From contig SKYD01000102.1 in NCBI GenBank assembly GCA_007128075.1, positions 1-14,543 on the forward strand: a DNA stretch of 14,543 nucleotides, in the 5' to 3' direction. This DNA is from Thiorhodovibrio sp. (GTDB lineage: Bacteria > Pseudomonadota > Gammaproteobacteria > Chromatiales > Chromatiaceae). The position numbers were made by a program, and so were the translations under genes. Below the pieces are notes generated by a model, which worked only from the letters and a program-made list of their open reading frames with translations, ran no database searches and was not told where the DNA came from. This document shows positions 6,200 through 13,254 of this stretch, piece by piece (positions within the stretch are counted from its first letter, which is position 1; each line of letters begins with the position of its first letter).

Positions 6200-9100
6200 T
6201 CAACAATTGCATTCCGCCAGATAAAGCCAAGTATCAATCACGGTGTCGGGATTGAGTGAAACGCTGCTAATCCCTTGCTTAACCAGCCAGTCAGCAAAAT
6301 CAGGATGATCAGATGGGCCTTGTCCACAGATGCCAACATATTTGCCCTGCTTGCGACAGGCACTGATCGCCAGCTCCAGCATCTTTTTGACCGCTGGATC
6401 GCGCTCATCAAACGCCTCGGCGACCAGACTGGAATCACGATCCAGCCCCAGGGTGAGCTGGGTCATGTCATTCGAGCCAATCGAGAAGCCATCAAAATAG
6501 TGCAAAAATTCCTCGGCTAACACCGCATTGGAGGGAATCTCACACATCATAATCAGCTTCAAGCCCTGATCGCCGCGCTTGAGCCCTTGTTCAGCCAGCG
6601 CCTCAGTCACCGCTTGTGCCTGCCCCAGAGTACGCACAAAGGGGATCATAATCTGCACATTGTCAAGCCCCATGGTCTCACGCACATAACGCAGCGCCTC
6701 GCATTCCATCTCAAAACAGGCCTTGAAATCGGGGGCAATGTAGCGCCCAGCACCACGAAAACCAATCATCGGGTTTTCTTCATGCGGCTCGTAGCGTGGG
6801 CCAGCGATCAGATTGGCGTATTCATTGGATTTAAAATCGGACATGCGTACGATCACCGGCTCAGGCGCAAAGGCAGCAGCCAAGGTGGCAATGCCCTCGG
6901 CAAGTCGCATCACATAAAAATCGCGGGGACTTGGATAGGCGGCAATGCGCGGGGCGATCTGGTCGCGTAGCTCGGCGGGGAGTTGGTCATATTCAAGCAG
7001 TGCCTTAGGGTGAATGCCGATGGTGTTGTTGATGATAAATTCCAGCCGCGCCAGCCCAACCCCAGCATGAGGCAACCCAGCAAAAGCAAAGGCGCGTTCG
7101 GGATTGCCGACATTCATCATCACCTTGACCGGTGCCTCGGGCATGGTATCCAGCGCCACTTTTTTGTGCTCAAAGGGTAGCAACCCCTGATAGATAAACC
7201 CAGTGTCGCCCTCAGCACAGGACACCGTGACCTCCGCCCCATCACTGATTCGATCCGTGGCATCATTGCAACCCACCACCGCTGGCACGCCAAGTTCACG
7301 AGCAATAATCGCTGCGTGGCAATTGTTCACCAAGACCGGGCTATAGCGTTCGCTAAACACAATATAATTGTGATGATCGGCGACAGTGATATTATACACC
7401 AATTGGCTGGTTTCCTTGCCACAGGATTGAACCCGTACTTGGCGCACATCGGATGCCAGCAGATGCTGTACTGCATCGCTCAGTGGCTTTGGAAGTTGTG
7501 TGCTGGACTCAGCAAGTGCCCGCTCATCGATCAACAAATTTCTGCGGGCACGGTTGTTGATGTCGGAGCCAAGTTGCGGTGTTACACCAAACAGTTGACG
7601 GGCATTAAAAAATCGGCTGCCGACCTGGCGCTCATCACGGCATTTCACACGCTGGGTATAGCGCCCAATGCGATCCAATTGCTCGACGATCTGTACATTG
7701 TAAATGGTGCGATTGACCGTGACCTGGGGCACCGTGCCCAGCCGCAGACAGGCAACCATCACCGCTTGCAGCGTCTCTTGATCAGAGACATAAAGATTGA
7801 CACGCCCCTTGTTGAAAGAACCATCGCCGTCAATCAGCCCAGCCAGAAAATGACAGGCGAGTTCGCTGTCGCTTTTGAGTAAGGTGGTGACGATCGTGTT
7901 TTCTTCGTGGCTTAGTGCAGTGGCAATTGATTTTGAGTAACAGCGATAGGCATTCGCCTGACCAACCACCGCAACTCCGCGAATCATCCCTTGGGAGACA
8001 TTTTTGGTCGATACCTTGAACGCTTTGCCATAATTTTCCAACAACGCATCGTTCATACGGGCGATGAATTGCGCTTTCAGCTCAGTAGGTTTCTGAATAA
8101 AAGTCACCTCACCATGGGTCGCCGATAGATGCACATGACCGTCACTCATCAAACCACCGAGCAGATAGGCGAGAGAGCGTTCTTTGTCGGTTGAGGTTGA
8201 TAACGCAGGAAGCTTTTGCGCCAACAGCACAGCATCATCCTGAGCCAACATGTTCTCAATCGTGGTGTCCACCAATCGGGCATCGCGCAGATTAAGCATT
8301 TTGTGATCCGGTGTTAGATGCAGGGTGTTGCCTTGCATCGTTCCGGTTTGCGAAATCTCGACCCCGATGGTGTTAGCTTCTTGACACATGGTCGCCAGCA
8401 CCGGCTTCCACTCGATTTTGAGGGTTTCACGGTTGAGCGCCGGAACACTCAAGCCCTCATGTCCGCGCTCATGCACCTGAGCAAACGAAAGAAAGCCTTG
8501 ATTGGTCAGCAGCATGGTGTCACCTGAAAAGCAGGTGCGCCCCCCACGATTGGTGACAATCGCCGCTGCCCGTTTCATCACCGGCTCCCAATCGGGGTCG
8601 GTCATGTCAGTGACCAGCACATCGCCAGGCTGGACTTGCTCCATGTCTTTGAGCGATTCAACCACCCGTGCCTTGCCAGCGCCGATGCGATTGCCAATGC
8701 TGCGCCCGCTTGCCAGCACTTGCCCCGATTGCTTGAGCTGATAGCGCTCGATGACCTGCCCCGAGCGGCTTTGCACGGTTTCAGGACGCGCCTGAACGAT
8801 ATAGAGCTGATTGTCGTGGCCATCTTTTGCCCATTCGATGTCCATTGGGCGACCATAGTGCGCCTCAATCTGCATCGCCTGCCGTGCTAAGGCCTCAATC
8901 TCAGCATCAGTCAGCGAAAATTGTTGGCGCTGCGCATCAGGGACGGCCTCGATTTGCACCAAGGTGTCGCTGCCAGGCGGAGAATAGATCATGCGCTGTG
9001 CCTTATCGCCCACAGTGCGCCGCAAAATGGCCGAACGACCAGCGGCGAGCGTCGGCTTGTGAACATAAAATTCATCGGGATTGACCGCGCCCTGCACCAC

Positions 9101-9781
9101 CATCTCACCTAGCCCGTAGCTGGCGGTGATAAACACTGCATCACGAAAGCCGGACTCGGTATCGAGAGTGAACATTACCCCGCTGGCAGCAAGATCCGAG
9201 CGCACCATGCGCTGCACACCAGCCGACAGCGCGACCTCGGCATGGGTAAAACCCTGATGCACCCGATAAGAAATGGCGCGATCATTGTACAGCGAGGCAA
9301 ACACCTCTTTGATCCGCAGCTTGATCTGCTCTAGCCCCTGAACATTCAAAAAGGTTTCTTGCTGACCAGCAAAAGAGGCATCGGGCAAATCCTCCGCAGT
9401 CGCCGAGGAGCGCACCGCCCATGAGCATTCAGCATTGCCCGCCTGCGCGGTGAGCTTGGCATAGGCGGTGTTGATGGCAGCATCCAGTTCTGGCTGAAAC
9501 GGCTGGTCGATAATCCAGCCGCGAATTTTAGGACCCGCCTCACTCAAGGCGGCAATGTCCTCGACATCGAGGTCACTGAGTGCCTCGGCAATGCGTGCAT
9601 CTAAGCCGCTGATGGCGAGAAAATCACGGTAGGCTTGGGCAGTGGTGGCAAATCCACCTGGCACCTGCACCCCTAATCCAGTTAAATGCTGAATCATCTC
9701 ACCCAGTGAGGCATTTTTGCCGCCAACCACGGGCACATCGTGCATTCCTAACTCGCTTAACCAACGGACATAGTCGCTCAT
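6200..9781 (-). CDS. ppsA: Phosphoenolpyruvate synthase precursor interrupted by an intein
   Basis: The precursor is 1193 residues; removing the intein (417-820) leaves 789, the usual PpsA length. PpsA makes phosphoenolpyruvate from pyruvate and ATP (releasing AMP and phosphate) for gluconeogenesis in the cytoplasm. The N-terminal ATP-binding domain is clear: VGGKNASLGEMI (19-30), WAVRSSATAEDLPDASFAGQ (121-140) and DIEWAKDG. The phosphohistidine domain motif GGRT|CHAAIIARELG is split by the intein; His822 is the catalytic histidine. The C-terminal barrel has MIGFRGAGRY (1005-1014), MMCEIPSNA, SIGSNDMTQLTLGLDRD (1100-1116) and GICGQGPSDHP with catalytic Cys1152. The ATG at 9781 fits the E. coli N-terminus and has GAGG (9795-9792) ten bases upstream. 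The gene stands alone on the minus strand. No PpsR kinase-like regulator lies next to it. Activity depends on protein splicing. Confidence 0.96.
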   Translation of the reverse strand: MSDYVRWLSELGMHDVPVVGGKNASLGEMIQHLTGLGVQVPGGFATTAQAYRDFLAISGLDARIAEALSDLDVEDIAALSEAGPKIRGWIIDQPFQPELDAAINTAYAKLTAQAGNAECSWAVRSSATAEDLPDASFAGQQETFLNVQGLEQIKLRIKEVFASLYNDRAISYRVHQGFTHAEVALSAGVQRMVRSDLAASGVMFTLDTESGFRDAVFITASYGLGEMVVQGAVNPDEFYVHKPTLAAGRSAILRRTVGDKAQRMIYSPPGSDTLVQIEAVPDAQRQQFSLTDAEIEALARQAMQIEAHYGRPMDIEWAKDGHDNQLYIVQARPETVQSRSGQVIERYQLKQSGQVLASGRSIGNRIGAGKARVVESLKDMEQVQPGDVLVTDMTDPDWEPVMKRAAAIVTNRGGRTCFSGDTMLLTNQGFLSFAQVHERGHEGLSVPALNRETLKIEWKPVLATMCQEANTIGVEISQTGTMQGNTLHLTPDHKMLNLRDARLVDTTIENMLAQDDAVLLAQKLPALSTSTDKERSLAYLLGGLMSDGHVHLSATHGEVTFIQKPTELKAQFIARMNDALLENYGKAFKVSTKNVSQGMIRGVAVVGQANAYRCYSKSIATALSHEENTIVTTLLKSDSELACHFLAGLIDGDGSFNKGRVNLYVSDQETLQAVMVACLRLGTVPQVTVNRTIYNVQIVEQLDRIGRYTQRVKCRDERQVGSRFFNARQLFGVTPQLGSDINNRARRNLLIDERALAESSTQLPKPLSDAVQHLLASDVRQVRVQSCGKETSQLVYNITVADHHNYIVFSERYSPVLVNNCHAAIIARELGVPAVVGCNDATDRISDGAEVTVSCAEGDTGFIYQGLLPFEHKKVALDTMPEAPVKVMMNVGNPERAFAFAGLPHAGVGLARLEFIINNTIGIHPKALLEYDQLPAELRDQIAPRIAAYPSPRDFYVMRLAEGIATLAAAFAPEPVIVRMSDFKSNEYANLIAGPRYEPHEENPMIGFRGAGRYIAPDFKACFEMECEALRYVRETMGLDNVQIMIPFVRTLGQAQAVTEALAEQGLKRGDQGLKLIMMCEIPSNAVLAEEFLHYFDGFSIGSNDMTQLTLGLDRDSSLVAEAFDERDPAVKKMLELAISACRKQGKYVGICGQGPSDHPDFADWLVKQGISSVSLNPDTVIDTWLYLAECNC
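7322..8533 (-). mobile_element. In-frame intein with LAGLIDADG homing endonuclease, in ppsA
   Basis: The 404-residue insert runs from Cys417 (CFSGDTMLLTNQG, splicing block A) to Asn820, with Cys821 as the downstream nucleophile. Block B is LHLTPDHKML (Thr490, His493). Block F is VYNITVADHHNYIV and block G is SPVLVNN|C. Two LAGLIDADG motifs are present, LLGGLMSDG (540-548) and LAGLIDGDG (646-654); both keep the catalytic acidic residue (Asp547, Asp653). No stop or frameshift interrupts it, so both splicing and homing may be active. Oddities: the penultimate residue is Asn819 instead of the common His, and block F has Asn797 where Asp is usual. Both variants occur in some functional inteins. 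Hand-counted 60-base samples inside it (8041-8100, 45% G+C; 7861-7920, 50%) are lower than one in the extein (6661-6720, 55%), which suggests acquisition but is a small sample. Confidence 0.95.
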
Positions 9782-9791
9782 TACCGCTTGA

Positions 9792-9821
9792 CCTCGCTAA
9801 ATAAAGTGTGAAAAGACTATA
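9792..9821 (-). promoter_or_regulatory. ppsA -10 box and ribosome-binding site
   Basis: On the minus strand TATAGT (9821-9816) is a good -10 hexamer (5/6). A -35 is not obvious: TTGGGC lies at a short 15-base spacing. GAGG at 9795-9792 is a reasonable Shine-Dalgarno sequence ten bases before the ppsA ATG. The element lies in the 195-base gap shared with the divergent plus-strand gene. Confidence 0.4.
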
Positions 9822-9903
9822 CACCAATCTCATCGCGCCCAACCCATCTTAAAAGTTAATGCTTAACATTGCCTGAAAAGCTTTGACGATTTTTCTGGAA
9901 TTG

Positions 9904-9935
9904 TTGACGGGCTGGTTCTTAATTCACATTATACT
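9904..9935 (+). promoter_or_regulatory. Candidate sigma-70 promoter for the unknown-protein/kinase operon
   Basis: TTGACG (9904-9909, 5/6 to the -35 consensus) is followed at a 17-base spacing by CATTAT (9927-9932, 4/6). A better -10, TATACT (9930-9935), overlaps but at a 20-base spacing. The region is A/T-rich. The predicted start near 9940 leaves a short leader with a Shine-Dalgarno-like TAAGGA at 9959-9964 before the TTG start at 9977. Confidence 0.45.
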
Positions 9936-9976
9936 AGTCGCTATTCTCAAAAATGTCCTAAGGATCTTTTGCAACC

Positions 9977-10573
9977 TTGTCTATTGAAACAACTTGGTTT
10001 GATGAGGATTGTCCTGAGCCGGCTCTGCTGCCGCATGGTGTCAGCGCGCTTGAGGTGGCGCGCTGGTATGCCCATGGTTTAGCAACCTTTTTGCCAGCTC
10101 CCTTATACTGCGAGCGGTTGCGCGCTTATCTAGCAGTCTGGCGGTTGCCAGTTCCAGAACGCTGGTGTTTTGTGCCGGTCTCAATCGAAGAGGGGGCGAT
10201 GTTGTGCTATCGCTCGGCGATTCGTGAGGCGCTTGAGCGCGGCCATGGCAGTGCGAGCAGCCATGATATTGCCGCTGTTTTAGAAGAGTGGGCCGCTGCG
10301 CCGCCTTTTGATCATCCACAGCTCGATGGTGACAATGCGCGGCTGTTGGTTGATCGCACGCTGGAGCTTGTCCGCTATACAGCAGATCAACAGTTAGAGC
10401 GGATTCAATATCGGGTCATCGGTCGCCGCGCCCATTATCGTCACTTGCAGCCAACACCCACCTCCCTCCGCGAGCCAGAATGGCGGGTTTATGATTGGGA
10501 TGGTGGCACTGCTGATTTGCTCGGCGCCTATTTTTTTCACCAAAATGCACAAATTGAACACAAAATAGGTTAA
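9977..10573 (+). CDS. Uncharacterised 198-residue protein upstream of a hybrid kinase
   Basis: I do not recognise the family. The start is TTG at 9977. It is the only sensible start, because an in-frame TAA at 9959-9961 closes the frame upstream. TAAGGA (9959-9964) lies 12 bases before it. The protein appears soluble: no signal peptide or membrane helix. Residues 1-20 are acidic. Residues 25-60 form a helical, aromatic-rich stretch (VARWYAHGLATFLP). The middle contains CFVPVSIEEGAMLCYRSAIREAL, and the C-terminal part has RVIGRRAHYRH and WRVYDWDGGTADLLGAYFF. Only three bases separate its TAA from the kinase ATG, so the two are almost certainly co-transcribed and probably work together. Whether it is a partner, an effector or a regulator of the kinase cannot be told from the sequence. 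Confidence 0.8.
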   Translation: MSIETTWFDEDCPEPALLPHGVSALEVARWYAHGLATFLPAPLYCERLRAYLAVWRLPVPERWCFVPVSIEEGAMLCYRSAIREALERGHGSASSHDIAAVLEEWAAAPPFDHPQLDGDNARLLVDRTLELVRYTADQQLERIQYRVIGRRAHYRHLQPTPTSLREPEWRVYDWDGGTADLLGAYFFHQNAQIEHKIG

Positions 10574-10576
10574 TTT

Positions 10577-13087
10577 ATGCCGCACCTTTCTGCTGGGCAG
10601 CGCATTTTTGCTGTCCTGTTGTTATCGGCTATTGGGCTGTTTGTCTTTGCCATTGATGAGTTGCAAAACACGCGCTCCAATGTGCTTACCCAACTCGATA
10701 TTTTGGCACAGCGTCATGCTCAGGTGATTGCGCAATGGCGGCACGAGCGTCTTGCCGATGGTCAGACCTTCACCCAGGGGCTGCCGAGTGCGCTGGCACG
10801 GTGGCAGGCGGATCCAAGTGCCGCGCCCTACTTTCTAACCGAATTACACGCCAAATTGCACATGACGCTGGATGCTTACGGCTATTCGGCGGTGCGGCTG
10901 TTTGCTGCTGATGGCCAGGTGGTACTGGAACACGAAGCTGCTTCAGCGACCCCCGGCACGGTGGCATTATTGGCAACGCCAGTGCCGAATCTCAATCAAG
11001 TCCAGTTATCCCCGCTCAAGCCTGGGGGCGAACAAAGTGATTATCTGAGCCTCAGCGTTCCGCTGCTAGATCAGGGGCGCAGCGTCGGGCAGTTGCAGTT
11101 TTTGATCGAGCCAGAGCCGTTTTTGGTGGCACTGCTCGACGATTGGCCGTTTTTTATTGCCCAAAAACAGGCGCTGCTGTTGCAAATAAACGGCGCGGCG
11201 GTTCGCAGCATCCGTTCGCAGCACAGCGATGCCCCGATGATTAGCACCGAGCGGTTGGTCAGTGCTTACCGCGAATTGGTCACCACCATTGACAGCAGCA
11301 CATATATGGCGCAAATCACTGAAAACGAAAAATATATCGTGTATTTTGCACCGATTGCCGATTCGCCCTGGGTTGTGGTGACCCAAGCCCCGCATCAGGC
11401 GATCTATTACGAATATTGGAAACGCTTAGGCGTGATTAGCGCGGGTTTTCTGCTGTTTATTGTCCTGCTGGCGTTGATGTTCAATAGCTGGTGGCGCCAA
11501 CAGCGTGTCCAAGAATGGGCGGATCGCAATGTGTCTTTGCGTGCAGCAGCAGAGGCGGCAAATCAGGCCAAAAGCCAGTTTCTCGCCAACATGAGCCATG
11601 AGATCCGCACCCCGCTCAATGCCATCATCGGCATGAACGATTTGTTATTAGAAACCAAATTAAGCGATGAACAACGCCAGCAAACCGAAATCGCCCGCGG
11701 CGCGGGGACAACGCTGCTGGCGCTGATCAATGATATTCTTGATTTTTCTAAAATTGAGGCAGGACAGCTCACGCTTGAGTACCATCCCTTTGAAGTGCGT
11801 CAACTGATTGATGATGTGGTGTTGATCTTAGCCCAGCAGGCCGAAGCCAAGGGGCTGGAGCTAATGACCGAGGTCGCTGCTGAGGTGCCGCAGTGGCTAA
11901 AGGGCGATGCAACGCGCCTGCGGCAAGTTTTGTTGAACTTAATCACCAACGCGGTGAAATTTACTGAGCAGGGCGAGGTGGTGCTGACTGTCACCCTCGC
12001 TGCCGCGCCAACACCGCCTGATCAGCGGCGGCTGTTTTTTAGTGTGCGCGATACGGGGATTGGGATTCCGCCCGAGCGTCATGCCGCGCTGTTTAATGCC
12101 TTCACCCAGGCGGATGCCTCGACCACGCGGCGTTATGGTGGCACAGGATTGGGGCTGACCATTGCCCGTCAGTTGGTGGAGCTGATGCAGGGTGAATTGC
12201 AACTGGAAAGTCAGCCAGGAACTGGCAGCCGATTTTATTTTGATGCCCTGTTTGAAACCAACGCCGAGCGTCCCACTGCGCCGATTGCGGCAGTGTTACA
12301 GCACCGGAGCATCTTGTTGGTTGAGGACAATGCCACCCAACGCGCCGCGTTGCAGCGCAGTTTGGAAACACTTGGTTTGCAAGTCACCAGTTGTGATGAC
12401 CCAACCCAGGCGTTGGCACTCGCCCTCAGCGCAGGCCCCTTTGATCTAGCGTTGATTGATCGTTACATGCCGCAACTTGATGGGGCGCAGTTGGTACGCG
12501 ATTTGCGTCAAGAACCCCGTCTAGGTGGGCTGCGCATCCTGATGATGACCCCAACCACAGCACCGCGTGCGGCGTTGCACGATTTGGCCATTGATGCCTA
12601 TTTGCCAAAACCGATTCGTACCGCGCAGTTGGCGCGCATTTTGGAGACCGCTATGACGACCGAGACGACGATGCCATCGACTCAGCCTGTGACCCCCAAG
12701 CCCGTTGCCCCCAAGGATGCTCGAATCCTTGTCGCTGAGGATGAGATGACCAATCAAATTGTGCTCAGAGGCATCCTGCGTAAACTCGGCTATCAGGCGA
12801 CCATGGTCAACAATGGCAAGGAAGCACTGGCGGCATTGGCACAACAGCCGTTTGATTTGGTGTTGATGGATTTGCGGATGCCAGTCATGGACGGCTATGA
12901 GGCGACCGTGGCGATTCGCGGCGAACAGAGCGCGGCACTTAATCCACAGATCCCGATTCTCGCCCTAACCGCTGATGCCATCGCCCACGAACGCGAAATC
13001 TGTTTGCAAGCGGGGATGAATGGCTTTCTGACCAAACCCATTGATATTGAATCATTAGGACAGGCACTAAGCCAATGGGTGGGGTAA
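10577..13087 (+). CDS. Membrane hybrid sensor histidine kinase with two receiver domains
   Basis: This is an 836-residue inner-membrane sensor. A membrane helix spans about 8-27, a periplasmic Cache-like sensor region 28-282, and a second helix about 283-303. The HisKA dimerisation domain contains SQFLANMSHEIRTPLNAIIG with phospho-acceptor His341. The ATPase domain has LRQVLLNLITNAVKF (Asn458), DTGIGI (492-497) and GGTGLGL (521-527). Receiver 1 (about 578-693) has Glu583/Asp584, Asp628 and Lys678. Receiver 2 (about 715-832) has Glu721/Asp722, Asp765, Thr798 and Lys820. Both receivers keep the phosphorylation site. There is no phosphotransfer (HPt) or DNA-binding output domain, so the signal must pass to a separate protein. 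The signal sensed is unknown. It follows the 198-residue gene by three bases and precedes a chemoreceptor gene, which may hint at motility or behavioural control. Confidence 0.93.
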   Translation: MPHLSAGQRIFAVLLLSAIGLFVFAIDELQNTRSNVLTQLDILAQRHAQVIAQWRHERLADGQTFTQGLPSALARWQADPSAAPYFLTELHAKLHMTLDAYGYSAVRLFAADGQVVLEHEAASATPGTVALLATPVPNLNQVQLSPLKPGGEQSDYLSLSVPLLDQGRSVGQLQFLIEPEPFLVALLDDWPFFIAQKQALLLQINGAAVRSIRSQHSDAPMISTERLVSAYRELVTTIDSSTYMAQITENEKYIVYFAPIADSPWVVVTQAPHQAIYYEYWKRLGVISAGFLLFIVLLALMFNSWWRQQRVQEWADRNVSLRAAAEAANQAKSQFLANMSHEIRTPLNAIIGMNDLLLETKLSDEQRQQTEIARGAGTTLLALINDILDFSKIEAGQLTLEYHPFEVRQLIDDVVLILAQQAEAKGLELMTEVAAEVPQWLKGDATRLRQVLLNLITNAVKFTEQGEVVLTVTLAAAPTPPDQRRLFFSVRDTGIGIPPERHAALFNAFTQADASTTRRYGGTGLGLTIARQLVELMQGELQLESQPGTGSRFYFDALFETNAERPTAPIAAVLQHRSILLVEDNATQRAALQRSLETLGLQVTSCDDPTQALALALSAGPFDLALIDRYMPQLDGAQLVRDLRQEPRLGGLRILMMTPTTAPRAALHDLAIDAYLPKPIRTAQLARILETAMTTETTMPSTQPVTPKPVAPKDARILVAEDEMTNQIVLRGILRKLGYQATMVNNGKEALAALAQQPFDLVLMDLRMPVMDGYEATVAIRGEQSAALNPQIPILALTADAIAHEREICLQAGMNGFLTKPIDIESLGQALSQWVG

Positions 13088-13111
13088 AATGTTAAATTTA
13101 AACTGACTGTT

Positions 13112-13190
13112 TCTATAGCCATTCACTCTGTTTTCCAGACATTTAATCGTCGGGGCGGTTCGCGAACCGCCCTGATCAAATGGCTATAGA
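13112..13190. mobile_element. MITE-like nested inverted-repeat element
   Basis: Twelve-base perfect inverted repeats, TCTATAGCCATT (13112-13123) and AATGGCTATAGA (13179-13190), enclose 55 bases that hold a 20-base perfect palindrome. Non-coding sequence with terminal inverted repeats in an intergenic gap is what small non-autonomous elements look like. No clear target-site duplication is visible, and only the palindrome recurs in this window, so the mobile nature is inferred. Confidence 0.5.
13149..13172. repeat. Dispersed palindromic repeat, copy 2
   Basis: GGGCGGTTCGCGAACCGCCC (13153-13172) is a perfect 20-base palindrome. With its left flank it matches 6156-6179 at 23 of 24 positions in the same orientation. 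It sits at the centre of the larger inverted-repeat structure between the kinase and chemoreceptor genes. Confidence 0.8.
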
Positions 13191-13254
13191 TTATTTTTTC
13201 GAAATAATTTAAGCTCAAATTACCGTTTCTTGACACTTAAGAAAACTACCCACC

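Larger units (their letters stand above)
13112..13199 (+). terminator. Possible terminator after the hybrid kinase gene
   Basis: The transcript of the nested inverted repeat could fold into a long hairpin with an inner GC-rich arm. It is followed directly by TTATTTTTTC (13191-13200), a T-rich run suitable for intrinsic termination of the kinase operon 25-110 bases past its stop. The long loop between the outer arms weakens the case. An A/T-rich 7-base stem (13190-13196 with 13202-13208) lies just beyond. Confidence 0.4.

Noticed and set aside
6055..6237. Minus-strand frame of 60 residues as an independent small gene
   Set aside because: Its first 30 residues overlap the ppsA end and the palindrome. 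Only MHTDSLFYRLFKQRP is meaningful, and that belongs to the nuclease relic.
7316..7882. Plus-strand open frame of 188 residues opposite the intein
   Set aside because: It lies wholly antisense to the ppsA C-extein start and the intein, whose motifs are unmistakable. Its translation resembles no family and has no ribosome site.
8533..9781. Split or frameshifted ppsA
   Set aside because: The reading frame is continuous through intein and extein, and the extein has the full normal length, so the gene is intact.
13230..13252. TTGACA upstream of the chemoreceptor as its promoter
   Set aside because: A -10 box at normal spacing would fall on the start codon. No FliA-type (TAAA...GCCGATAA) or sigma-54 element was found either.
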